Positions 7,110-14,446 of a DNA stretch of 45,644 nt are shown one piece after another. The notes under the pieces were generated by a model that ran no database searches, was not told the DNA's origin, and worked only from the letters and a program-made list of their open reading frames with translations. Numbering within the stretch: the stretch's first letter is position 1; each line of letters starts with the position of its first letter. The DNA comes from Chloroflexota bacterium. GTDB taxonomy: Bacteria > Chloroflexota > Dormibacteria > Dormibacterales > Dormibacteraceae. Position numbers and translations under genes: made by a program. Location of the stretch: positions 1 through 45,644 of the forward strand of contig VBHB01000080.1 of the NCBI GenBank assembly GCA_005880315.1, read 5' to 3'.

Positions 7110-8005
7110 CTCGTCGCCACCGGCATCCCGCGCGGAGCGCGGACGATCAGGACGGCGATGATGACCAGCAGGGCCACCAGCCTTGGGAACCCGAGTGACT
7201 GGATCCAGATGGTGGGATATGTCTCGAGCAGCCCGAGCAGGAATCCGCCGAGCACCGTCAGCGGCAGGGAGACCAGACCGCCGATTAGGGCCGCCGCGAG
7301 CGCGTCGATGATGATCAGCGTGAGGCTCGTGGTGTCGAAGTTGATGAAGGGCGTGATCAGGATGCCCGCCACCGCGGCGATCAAGCTGCCCAGCATCCAG
7401 CTGACCGCGCCAACCTTGCCGACCGGCACGGCCCAGAGCGACGCAGATACAGGATCGTCCGACACCGCTCGCATCGCGCGACCGAGCCGCGTGAACTGGA
7501 GGAAGGCGGCCAGCCCGAACGCGAGCCCGATGGCGACGACCACGATGACGATGGTGTTGGCGCCGATCGGCACGCCGGCGACCTCCCGCGTCCACGTTTG
7601 AGGTGCGAGGTAGATCGGCAGGTGGTACTGGTTGTTCTTCCAGATCAGCGACGCGGCCGATTGCAGGGCGAGCAGCACGCCAATCGTAATTACCGCTTTG
7701 GTCACGGGCGGCCGCGTACGCACCCACTGGAAGACCGCAAGCTCCAATACGAGGCCGAGCACGACGGCGAAGGCGAGACCGACGAGCACCGCGACGGCTG
7801 TCAGCGCCCAGGTCGGCATCCAGCTCGGATGCACCCAGCCGTAGAAGACCTGCCACGCGACGAAAGTCGAGAACATCCCCATCGCGCCATGGGCGAAGTT
7901 GAGGACGCCGGTAGCGCGGTAGATGAGCACGATGCCGAGAGCGGCGAGGGCGAAGATCGCACCCAGGCCAAGGCCGATGACGGTGTATGCGGCCAGCTCA
8001 CTCAT
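7106..8005 (-). CDS. livH: Branched-chain amino acid ABC transporter permease LivH
   Basis: A 299-residue membrane permease with about eight hydrophobic segments. The LivH signature GVLNFAHGAMGMFSTF lies at residues 33-48, and RAMRAVSDDPVSASLWAVPVGKV provides the conserved cytoplasmic loop. Alanine/glycine-rich helices (IDALAAALIGGLVSLPLTVLGGFLLG) close the protein, as is usual. It starts 15 nt after the binding-protein stop and overlaps livM by 4 nt, so the operon order is binding protein, livH, livM, livGF. It pairs with LivM as a heterodimeric channel. Confidence 0.93.
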   Translation of the reverse strand: MSELAAYTVIGLGLGAIFALAALGIVLIYRATGVLNFAHGAMGMFSTFVAWQVFYGWVHPSWMPTWALTAVAVLVGLAFAVVLGLVLELAVFQWVRTRPPVTKAVITIGVLLALQSAASLIWKNNQYHLPIYLAPQTWTREVAGVPIGANTIVIVVVAIGLAFGLAAFLQFTRLGRAMRAVSDDPVSASLWAVPVGKVGAVSWMLGSLIAAVAGILITPFINFDTTSLTLIIIDALAAALIGGLVSLPLTVLGGFLLGLLETYPTIWIQSLGFPRLVALLVIIAVLIVRAPRGMPVATR

Positions 8006-8020
8006 GAGCCTGTCGCCCCC

Positions 8021-9406
8021 TTATCCCCCGGGACAGATCCACCCGCTCACCGTGTGCCACGACCCATTGGGAGCGGCGTCTGCCGTGTAGGTGAAGCAGT
8101 GGTTGGGGTCGTGGGCGCCGGGGCCGTAGCTGAGAGGCACACTCCAGCCCGTGTTGAAGCCCTGGATCCCATCCAGGGCCTGGACCAGCGATGAACGCGA
8201 CAGGCTGCCGCCTGCCTTTCTCGCCGCCGCGACGAAGAGCATCGCCGCAGTCCAGGAGTGCTGCGTGTAGATGTCGAGCGCCTGGAACTGGCCGGGGTAA
8301 AAATGCTGGACGGTGCCCAGGTACTGGCGAACGGTCGCGTTCCCCTGGTGGTCGTAGGGCGAGAGAAACGGAACGAGCGAGTGCGCGCCGCTGATCTCTC
8401 GGTCGTACGACTTCTGCACGTTGAACTTGTCGAGGCCGGCACCCAGCACGTGCGGATACCAGTTCGCCGCCTCCATCGCGTCGAAGAGACGGTGGTAGCT
8501 GAATGGATCGAGAGCCGCGATGACATAGTCCGGGCATGCCCGATCTGTGGCGGGGCACTGGTAATTCGGACCTGCGCCGCCGCCGCTCGGCCCGTGATGT
8601 GCATGCTGAAGGTTGAAGACTGTCGCCGTGTAGTTGGCCTGCGTGGCCGACACCTCTTCGACGTCTGTGTAGCCGACACCGTCGGCAGTGAGCCGGTTCA
8701 GCAGGTTGGCCTCGACCGGATGGACCCAGGGCACATCCGAGAGAACGACGATCGCGGGGTGTTTGGCGCCGATGGCGCGTGCCTCGTCGGCAATTGCGGT
8801 CCCGTAGCGAAGGAAGCTGGCGGACACCGGGAAGCTCAGCGGGTCGTTGAACTCGTTGGGAGTGCCGAGTCCCCCGATGACAGGAATGCCCTGCCCCGTG
8901 AAGGTGCGAACCTCATTGTTTTCGCCAAGGGGCGCGGTCCATCCGACGACTGCGAGCACGTTCTGTGCGATCAGGTACTGGGCGCAGGCGTGCGCGGAGC
9001 TGGCGTCGTATTTGGAGTCGCACCACACGTACTGGACCTGGCGCCCGTTGATACCGCCGCTGGCGTTGACCGCCTGCATGTAGGAGCGGACGGTGTCGCG
9101 CTCGACGGAGGAGTCGACCGGTCCGCTGATGTCGAAGAAACCGCCGATGGTGATGTTGCCGCCCGAAACGCCTCCCGATCCGCCGCCGCTCGACCCGCCG
9201 GTAGTGGTGCCGCCGCCGGCGGCAGGCGAAGCGCCGGCTCCGGTGGCCTGCGAGCCTGAGACGTTGCCCTGCCCGACGTCTGCGACCACGCCGGAGGCCG
9301 GCTGGGTGTAGGAACGCACCGCCATCACCCCGAATACGCACGCGACGACAACCGACGCGGCCGTGAGGGCTATGGCAACGCGCTCGCGGATACCAGGAGC
9401 TGTCAC
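8021..9406 (-). CDS. ABC transporter substrate-binding protein (Peripla_BP_6 / LivJ type)
   Basis: A 461-residue extracytoplasmic solute receptor for the adjacent Liv-type importer. Residues 9-29 (VAIALTAASVVVACVFGVMAV) are one hydrophobic helix with no lipobox, so the protein is probably membrane-tethered or cleaved by signal peptidase I. A flexible Gly/Ser/Thr linker (about 45-85) leads into the binding domain, which opens with NITIGGFFDISGPVDSS, has GGINGRQVQYVWCDSKYD and AQYLIAQNVLAVVGW, and runs to the C-terminus. Several Cys residues (WCDSKYD, HACAQYL, YQCPATDRACPDYV) suggest disulfides. It is the first gene of the operon, preceded by a leader with a hairpin at 9425-9449. The ligand could be an amino acid, amide or aromatic compound. 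Confidence 0.88.
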   Translation of the reverse strand: MTAPGIRERVAIALTAASVVVACVFGVMAVRSYTQPASGVVADVGQGNVSGSQATGAGASPAAGGGTTTGGSSGGGSGGVSGGNITIGGFFDISGPVDSSVERDTVRSYMQAVNASGGINGRQVQYVWCDSKYDASSAHACAQYLIAQNVLAVVGWTAPLGENNEVRTFTGQGIPVIGGLGTPNEFNDPLSFPVSASFLRYGTAIADEARAIGAKHPAIVVLSDVPWVHPVEANLLNRLTADGVGYTDVEEVSATQANYTATVFNLQHAHHGPSGGGAGPNYQCPATDRACPDYVIAALDPFSYHRLFDAMEAANWYPHVLGAGLDKFNVQKSYDREISGAHSLVPFLSPYDHQGNATVRQYLGTVQHFYPGQFQALDIYTQHSWTAAMLFVAAARKAGGSLSRSSLVQALDGIQGFNTGWSVPLSYGPGAHDPNHCFTYTADAAPNGSWHTVSGWICPGG

Positions 9407-9424
9407 ATGCTCTCTCCCGCTTCA

Positions 9425-9449
9425 GGCGTGCCCTCGGTTGGGCACCGCC
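9425..9449 (-). other. Hairpin in the leader of the transporter operon
   Basis: On the minus strand GTGCCC, loop AACCGA, GGGCAC pair perfectly; outer GGC/GCC extend the stem past a one-base bulge. It lies about 20 nt before the ATG at 9406, so it would be in the 5' leader. It matches no riboswitch I recognise; it may be chance or a translational control hairpin. Confidence 0.35.
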
Positions 9450-9503
9450 ATATGTGTGAGAAACACGCGCGAGCGCCAAAAAGTACCCGAAAATCGAACG
9501 GGT

Positions 9504-10835
9504 TCAGCCCTTCTTCGAGCTCATCACCAGCTTCTGCCTGGTTGCCGCAGTGAGATTTCGCAGCCGAGGCGTCGTCCGAGCGCTCAGGGGCCTCGGCGAC
9601 CGGATCGCTCGCGCTGATGCAGGTAGGCACTCGAGGTCGAAGGCAAAGCGCGACCGCACCTGGGCGAGCGGAGGCCTGCCCCCGATCCGGGCACCTCCCA
9701 CCATCAGGCGCTCTAGCAGAGCCTCGCGGCCCGCCGGCACCCTCTCATCGTGCAGGCCGACCAGGTCGCTGAACGGCTTCGAGCGCCGGAAAACCTGCTT
9801 GCGGCCTGGCGCGCTCACTTTCCCGCGTGAAAGTTTCATGACCGGCCGGCCTTTGTAAGAGACCAGCTTGTAAGCGGTGTCGAGATATGGATGATCCGCG
9901 GAGACGCCCATCCTCGTGCCAACACCGAATGCGTCGATGAGGGCCCCATTACGTACGAGCTCATCGATAGCAAGCTCGTCGAGCCCGCCACTGGCAAAGA
10001 TCCGCACCTCGGCGAGCCCGGCGCCGTCCAGCAACCGGCGCCCGCGCTTCGAGAGAGCGACCAGGTCACCGCTGTCGATGCGGACACCGAGACGGCCGCC
10101 GAGTCGTAGCTCTTTGATGACCTCGATCGCGTGCTTGATTCCCGTCATCGTGTCGTACGTGTCGACGAGAAACGTGGCGCGGCCGGGAAAGTCCTGCGCG
10201 AAAGCGCGGAACGCTTGCGTCTCGCTCGCGAAGGCCTCGATGTAGGAATGGGCCATTGTGCCCGCCGCGACCAGGCCGTGACGGCGTGCGGCCTCAACGT
10301 TGCTGGTGGCCTCGAAACCAACCATTGCTGAGAGCCGCGCAACGTCGATCCCCGCCTCGATCCCTTGTGTTCGGCGGAACGAGAAGTCCACGACGTCGCG
10401 ACCACGGGCTGCGATGACACATCGCGCCGCCTTGCTTGCGATGGTCGTCTCGAACGTCACCTGGTTGAGGAACAAGGTCTCGACGAGCTGGGCCTCGGGC
10501 AACGGCGCCGTGACCTCGAGCACCGGCTCGCCCGCGAGCGCGATGCGTCCCTCTGGAATCGCCCACACGTCGCCCGTGAAGCGAAGTTTGCGAAATGCCT
10601 CGAGGTCCCTCTCCGCATAACCTTGCGTCTCGCGGAGATATCGAATGTCGTCCTCCTCAAAGCTAAAGTCGGCCAGGAGGTCGAGACAGGATTCGACTCC
10701 GGCGGCGACGAGAAATCCGCGCATGGCCGGAAGGGACCGGACGAAGAGGCTGAAGGTGGCGGTGCCCGTCATGCCGCGGCGCAGGTAGCTCGCGGCCATG
10801 TTGAGCTCGTAGAGATCGGTCAGGAGCGCGTTCAC
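9504..10835 (-). CDS. pncB: Nicotinate phosphoribosyltransferase
   Basis: A 443-residue enzyme converting nicotinate and PRPP to nicotinate mononucleotide in NAD salvage. The family start LLTDLYELNMAASYLRRG is at residues 4-21; FSFRRTQGIEAG (151-162) lies in the substrate pocket; SNVEAARRHGLVAAGTMAHSY contains the phosphorylated His196 region; RIDSGDL (252-258) binds the PRPP side; FASGGLDE follows. The Pro/Arg-rich C-terminal 60 residues are typical of the longer type. The start is GTG at 10835; a short ATG ORF (10832-10849) ends in a TGA overlapping this GTG. It is divergent from the DUF4013 gene. Confidence 0.93.
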   Translation of the reverse strand: MNALLTDLYELNMAASYLRRGMTGTATFSLFVRSLPAMRGFLVAAGVESCLDLLADFSFEEDDIRYLRETQGYAERDLEAFRKLRFTGDVWAIPEGRIALAGEPVLEVTAPLPEAQLVETLFLNQVTFETTIASKAARCVIAARGRDVVDFSFRRTQGIEAGIDVARLSAMVGFEATSNVEAARRHGLVAAGTMAHSYIEAFASETQAFRAFAQDFPGRATFLVDTYDTMTGIKHAIEVIKELRLGGRLGVRIDSGDLVALSKRGRRLLDGAGLAEVRIFASGGLDELAIDELVRNGALIDAFGVGTRMGVSADHPYLDTAYKLVSYKGRPVMKLSRGKVSAPGRKQVFRRSKPFSDLVGLHDERVPAGREALLERLMVGGARIGGRPPLAQVRSRFAFDLECLPASARAIRSPRPLSARTTPRLRNLTAATRQKLVMSSKKG

Positions 10836-10881
10836 GGTGGTGGCCGCATCCTAAATTAGTCAGCATTTTCCTTCCCGGTCC

Positions 10882-10887
10882 TAAGGT
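10882..10887 (+). promoter_or_regulatory. -10 box of a probable leaderless promoter (DUF4013 gene)
   Basis: TAAGGT, 7 nt (TTGGCAG), then GTG at 10895. No ribosome-binding site fits into the gap, so a leaderless start is likely. Confidence 0.45.
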
Positions 10888-10894
10888 TTGGCAG

Positions 10895-11557
10895 GTGAAG
10901 GTCGTCGCCGAGTCTTTCACGTGGCCTTTTACGGGGTCATGGGGATCCCGCTTCGCGGTCGGCTCTCTTCTCGTCCTGTTCCTGCCCGTGACTTTCATTC
11001 CACTGCTGGGCTATGCCATCGCCGCGACGCGCGCGACGGAGCCGGCGGGCGGGCCGCCACCGTGGCGCCTGTCGATGCGGCTCATCGCAGACGGCTTCTG
11101 GACGGCGGTCGTCCTGCTCCTTCTATCAGCGCCGTTTCTTTTGGCGCTCAACCCGCTGGCGGGTGCGATCGGCAACGCCCACCTGTGGCCGGTGCCGGAC
11201 CGCTCCCCGTCGCCGATCTACGCCGGCATCGCCGCGGCGTTTCTGCTCGCACTGCCATGGGGCCTGCTCCTGCTGCTGCTCATGCCGCATGGCACGAGCC
11301 GATTCGCCACCACGGGACGCGCGAGAGACCTGTTCGACTTTCCACGAACACTGCGCGAGGTCAGGCGCGACTTTCCGGCGTGGAACGTGGTGGCTGCCGC
11401 GATGGTGACAGCCTGGATCGTGGCGCTGGCGTGCGTCGGGCTTCTGTGCGTCGGGCTCTTGCCAGGCGCGTTCTACGCCATTCTTGTGAGCGCACATGCC
11501 TCCGCCTCGCTCCAGTCGACCGCCGGCCCCTCGAGTGCGGATCCACGCCCTCGGTGA
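10895..11557 (+). CDS. DUF4013-like multi-span membrane protein
   Basis: A 220-residue integral membrane protein. Four to five hydrophobic segments are visible: about 21-43 (FAVGSLLVLFLPVTFIPLLGYAI), 68-87, 110-130 and 162-190. The N-terminal half has the DUF4013 look (helix, then GYAIAATRATEPAGGPPPWRL with a Gly/Pro loop before the next helix). No enzymatic motif is seen. The start GTG is supported by a TAAGGT box 7 nt upstream. Its 3' end overlaps the beginning of the pxpB reading frame, so it may be co-transcribed with pxpBC. Function unknown. Confidence 0.65.
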   Translation: MKVVAESFTWPFTGSWGSRFAVGSLLVLFLPVTFIPLLGYAIAATRATEPAGGPPPWRLSMRLIADGFWTAVVLLLLSAPFLLALNPLAGAIGNAHLWPVPDRSPSPIYAGIAAAFLLALPWGLLLLLLMPHGTSRFATTGRARDLFDFPRTLREVRRDFPAWNVVAAAMVTAWIVALACVGLLCVGLLPGAFYAILVSAHASASLQSTAGPSSADPRPR

Positions 11558-12164
11558 CACCGCCTTGCTCGCCGAGCTGGGCACCCGGCTCGACACCGCG
11601 CTCAACACGCGTGCGATAGCGCTCGCGGCCGCGCTGAAGAAGCGCCGCGACGTGCGCCAGGCGATCGCCGGGTATGCGAGCGTCACCGTGCACTTCGACC
11701 CCGAACAGGCGACACCGGATTCCTTGGGCGCGGCCATCAAGCGCCTCGCGGCCAAGCGGCCGCCCATGGCGGAGCCCGGTAGGCTGCACAGAATTCCTGT
11801 GATCTACCGAGGCCCCGACCTCGAGGAGGTGGCAGAGAAGCTGAAGCTCACACCTCAACGGGTCGCCGAGATTCACTCGAGACCCATCTACCGCGTTTTC
11901 CTGGTCGGGTTCGTACCTGGGTGGGCTTACATGGGGCCGCTGCCCGAAGAGCTCGAGCTGCAGAGGCGGCACGTGCCGCGCACCCTCGTGCCCGCGGGCT
12001 CGGTGGCGATCGCGGGGCGGCAGACTGGAATTTACCCGCTGCCAAGCCCTGGCGGCTGGCACCTTATCGGATCTACATCGGTGAAGCTGTTCCTGCCCGA
12101 CCGCGATCCCCCATGCCTGTTTCGTGCCGGGGACCGCGTGAAGTTCTTTGCATCGACAACGTGA
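11496..12164 (+). CDS. pxpB: 5-oxoprolinase subunit PxpB (KipI-like)
   Basis: A 222-residue protein of the PxpB/KipI family. With PxpA and PxpC it forms the prokaryotic ATP-dependent 5-oxoprolinase that opens pyroglutamate to glutamate. Diagnostic segments are RIHALGDTALLAELG near the start, HRIPVIYRGPDLEEVAEKL, GFVPGWAYMGPLPEEL, and PAGSVAIAGRQTGIYPLPSP followed by GGWHLIGST. The ATG at 11496 overlaps the preceding gene by 62 nt; an in-frame GTG at 11535 gives a start closer to the usual N-terminus. The stop overlaps the pxpC GTG as GTGA, implying translational coupling. Confidence 0.92.
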   Translation: MPPPRSSRPPAPRVRIHALGDTALLAELGTRLDTALNTRAIALAAALKKRRDVRQAIAGYASVTVHFDPEQATPDSLGAAIKRLAAKRPPMAEPGRLHRIPVIYRGPDLEEVAEKLKLTPQRVAEIHSRPIYRVFLVGFVPGWAYMGPLPEELELQRRHVPRTLVPAGSVAIAGRQTGIYPLPSPGGWHLIGSTSVKLFLPDRDPPCLFRAGDRVKFFASTT

Positions 12165-13105
12165 AGGCCGTTCTGCGTGTGGTCGAGCCTGGGCTGTTCA
12201 CGACCGTGCAGGATCTCGGCCGGCCCAACGCGATCGCCGCGGGTGTACCGCCGGGCGGAGCGATGGACCGCTTCGCGCATCGCGCCGCGAATCTGTTGGT
12301 CGGCAACGCCGAGATCGACGCCACCCTCGAATGCACGCTCTCCGGTCCGCATCTGCGGGCCGAACATGCATGCATAGTCGCGATCACCGGGGCCGATTTC
12401 GAGCCGCGCATCAACGGCACGCAGGTCGCGAACTGGACCGGAATTTTCGTGAGCCCGGGCGACCGGCTGACATTCGGTGCCCGCCGCGCTGGCGGGCGCG
12501 CATACATTGCGGTAGCCGGTGGGTTGGAGGGCGATCGCTGGCTGGGCTCGGCATCGACCAACCTGATGGCCGCGCGTGGGGGCATGCATGGACGCAACCT
12601 GAAGGCGGGCGACCAGCTCACCACTGCTCGCGAGGCGAGCCGGCCAGCGGTGTCGGGCCACCACCTGCCCGAGCGACTGCGGCCGCGATACACCGACCAC
12701 ACGCTCTTCGCCATCGCAGGCCCGCACATCAAGCGGCTGGATGCTGAGAGCCGCCGGCTGCTTTTCGGCGCGACATTCAATGTCAGCCGCGAGGCGGACC
12801 GTATGGGCTACCGGCTCGACGGCCCGAGGCTCGCCACCTCAGGCGACGAGCTGCTGTCGTTCGGGCTGGCGGCCGGCGCCATCCAGGTGCCGCGAGCGGG
12901 CCAGCCGATCCTGCTCATGGCCGACCACCAGACGGCAGGCGGGTACCCGGTGGTCGCCACCGTCGTGAGCGCCTCTCTGCAGGTCGCCGGGCAACTCGTA
13001 CCGGGCGACGAGCTGCGCTTCGCGGAGGTCACGATCGAGCGCGCACGCCAGATGCGCCAGTCGCAGGCCGCGGCTCTCGACTCGCTTCGGGATGACTTGC
13101 GCTGA
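12161..13105 (+). CDS. pxpC: 5-oxoprolinase subunit PxpC (KipA-like)
   Basis: A 314-residue protein of the PxpC/KipA (biotin-dependent carboxyltransferase-like) family, partner of PxpB in 5-oxoprolinase. It shows the family N-terminus VVEPGLFTTVQDLGRPNAIA, then GVPPGGAMDRFAHRAANLLVGN, RAYIAVAGGLEGDRWLGSAST, a central SREADRMGYRLDGP, and GQPILLMADHQTAGGYPVVA near the end. Start GTG at 12161 sits in the GTGA overlap with pxpB. The gene ends 3 nt from the stop of the convergent peroxiredoxin gene. pxpA is not next to it but lies 1.3 kb further on the opposite strand. Confidence 0.93.
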   Translation: MKAVLRVVEPGLFTTVQDLGRPNAIAAGVPPGGAMDRFAHRAANLLVGNAEIDATLECTLSGPHLRAEHACIVAITGADFEPRINGTQVANWTGIFVSPGDRLTFGARRAGGRAYIAVAGGLEGDRWLGSASTNLMAARGGMHGRNLKAGDQLTTAREASRPAVSGHHLPERLRPRYTDHTLFAIAGPHIKRLDAESRRLLFGATFNVSREADRMGYRLDGPRLATSGDELLSFGLAAGAIQVPRAGQPILLMADHQTAGGYPVVATVVSASLQVAGQLVPGDELRFAEVTIERARQMRQSQAAALDSLRDDLR

Positions 13106-13108
13106 ACG

Positions 13109-13585
13109 CTAACCGGCCGCCTTTCGGGCCTCTTCGATGACAGCGTCGTAGTCCGGCATGGGGTGCTCGCGAGAGCCGACCCATGTATAACGCACCGTCC
13201 CGGAACGGTCGATGACGAAGATCGTCCTCCGCGCCATTCCCGAGTAGCCCTGGACGTCATCGCGGCGCACGCCGTAGTCGGTCACCATCTTGCGCTCGAA
13301 GTCGCCGATCAGTTCGTAAGGCAGCCCACCAAGCTCTTTGGCGAAGGCCTGGTGTGAGAACACCGAATCGACGCTGATCCCATAGATGCCGATGCCGTCC
13401 GCAGCGGCCGCCTCGTGCCGTGACCGGAACTCGGTCAGCTCGGTCCTTCAACCACCCGTGAAATCAAGCACATAGAAAAGGAAGACGAGGGCCTTGTGCT
13501 TCTGCAGCGCCTCGGCAAGCGTGAGCTCCTGGCCGCTGGTGGTCGGCAGCTTGAACTCCGGCGCCTTGTCCCCAACCTGCAGCAC
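13109..13585 (-). CDS. Probable selenocysteine-containing peroxiredoxin (in-frame TGA at the peroxidatic position)
   Basis: A 158-codon AhpE/BCP-type thiol peroxidase frame (start VLQVGDKAPEFKLPTTSGQ) interrupted once, by TGA at codon 46 (13448-13450). The context DFTGG-(TGA)-RTELTEFR equals the peroxiredoxin TxxC active site, so the TGA replaces exactly the peroxidatic Cys; Thr43 is kept, while the usual Pro four residues before it is Val39. The frame then stays open for 112 codons with intact family features (GIYGISVDS, SHQAFAKEL, RRTIFVIDRSG). No other Cys occurs, so a Sec form would be a one-Sec enzyme. A SECIS-like hairpin begins 4 nt after the TGA. Start GTG at 13585 has a TAAACT box 7 nt upstream. 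Alternatives are a point-mutated pseudogene or a read error; known relatives include the Sec peroxiredoxin PrxU of Eubacterium acidaminophilum. Confidence 0.82.
13418..13443 (-). promoter_or_regulatory. Bacterial SECIS-like hairpin just after the TGA codon
   Basis: In the mRNA, TGACCG and CGGTCA form a perfect 6-bp stem (13421-13437) around the 5-nt loop AGTTC; below a 3-nt bulge (AGC), CCG pairs with CGG (13441-13443 with 13418-13420). The loop carries G-U at nucleotides 18-19 after the TGA, the position and sequence hallmark of SelB-binding bSECIS elements. The closing U-A pair uses TCA, an unusual Ser codon in this GC-rich genome. SelB recognition is inference. Confidence 0.68.
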
Positions 13586-13592
13586 TGAAAGA

Positions 13593-13598
13593 AGTTTA
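13593..13598 (-). promoter_or_regulatory. -10 box of a probable leaderless promoter (Sec peroxiredoxin)
   Basis: TAAACT, 7 nt, then GTG at 13585. The first three bases are the TAA stop codon of the upstream GNAT gene. This gives the peroxiredoxin its own possible transcript and supports the GTG start. Confidence 0.42.
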
Positions 13599-14387
13599 TC
13601 CGCGCTCGAGGATGTACCACCCTGTGCGGGTCACCCCGGTGATGCGGTACCCGGCATCGAACGCAGGCTTCATCGCATCGCGCACGGCTATCCGCCAGGC
13701 GCGAGCCAGCAGCGGATCCGAGCGCCGCAGCGCGACGATGTCATCGGGCACCTGGCACATCACCACCCCGTCGGTCGACGTTCCCCGCACCGGCTCGCCC
13801 CCGGCACCGATCGAAAGCAAAGCGTCGACCTGCCTGTGTTGCAGATCGTCTGCTGACGGCTCGAGGGGACGCCCGGCTGCTGCAGCCGCCGCTTTCGGCG
13901 AGTCCAGCCGCCACTCGATGAGGATCCGGTCGGACTCCTCGCCCGCATTGATGCCGTCGGCCATCTCGCCATAGAAGTTGACGAGGTAAGAGCGCGCCTC
14001 CGCGCCCAGCTTGTTGAGGTTGAAGTAAGCGTTGCGGCGGACGAGTGGATCGAAAGTCCACTCGATGGCCTTCACGCCCCGCTCGAGGCACCAGGTGCGT
14101 TGATGCTGCTTGAGCTCGAAGCCGAGCCCTCGCACCTGGCTGCCGGCTGCTATGCCAAGGATGTGCGAATGCAGATGCAGGTGATCTGACGGCGGTCCGC
14201 CGAGCCAGCCGATGAGGCCGCCAACGAGGCGGCCGTCCACGTCGGCACCGGCGACGTAGTTACCGGACAGAACGAGGGCCATCAACACATCGGAGTCGAC
14301 GGGGGGCTCGCCCGGTCGCCCCCATATCTCGGCGAAGATGCGCGCGAGCGTGCGGAGGTCTTCGAGCTCGGTCAGCTCAGAGATCAC
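13596..14387 (-). CDS. GNAT-superfamily acetyltransferase (COG3375-like)
   Basis: A 263-residue protein resembling the predicted acetyltransferases of COG3375. It has VLMALVLSGNYVAGADVDGR, LVGGLIGW, LHSHILGIAAGSQVRGLGF (the acetyl-CoA binding R/Q-x-x-G-x-G/A region), LKQHQRTWCLERGVKAIEWTFDPL, and NAYFNLNKLGAEARSYLVNFYG, all typical of this group. Its acceptor substrate is unknown. The start is GTG at 14387, with a TAGGGT box 6 nt upstream. It is followed after 10 nt by the peroxiredoxin; the two may be co-transcribed. Confidence 0.82.
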   Translation of the reverse strand: MISELTELEDLRTLARIFAEIWGRPGEPPVDSDVLMALVLSGNYVAGADVDGRLVGGLIGWLGGPPSDHLHLHSHILGIAAGSQVRGLGFELKQHQRTWCLERGVKAIEWTFDPLVRRNAYFNLNKLGAEARSYLVNFYGEMADGINAGEESDRILIEWRLDSPKAAAAAAGRPLEPSADDLQHRQVDALLSIGAGGEPVRGTSTDGVVMCQVPDDIVALRRSDPLLARAWRIAVRDAMKPAFDAGYRITGVTRTGWYILERG

Positions 14388-14393
14388 AACCAG

Positions 14394-14399
14394 ACCCTA
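14394..14399 (-). promoter_or_regulatory. -10 box of a probable leaderless promoter (GNAT gene)
   Basis: Minus strand TAGGGT, 6 nt (CTGGTT), GTG at 14387. It separates GNAT-peroxiredoxin from the moaC-MoaB/Mog-pxpA unit. Confidence 0.42.
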
Positions 14400-14446
14400 T
14401 GCGCTCGCGAGCCGCCGGCCGTCGAAGCGAAGCGGCCTGTTCAAAA

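Noticed and set aside
7110-7856. N-terminal extension of LivM
   Set aside because: The extra residues overlap livH in another frame and are Arg-rich; the ATGA overlap at 7106-7109 marks the real start.
13109-13363. Peroxiredoxin fragment starting after the TGA as a stand-alone short gene
   Set aside because: It would lack the whole N-terminal thioredoxin-fold half and active site, while the upstream half is intact in the same frame; a single read-through gene explains both.
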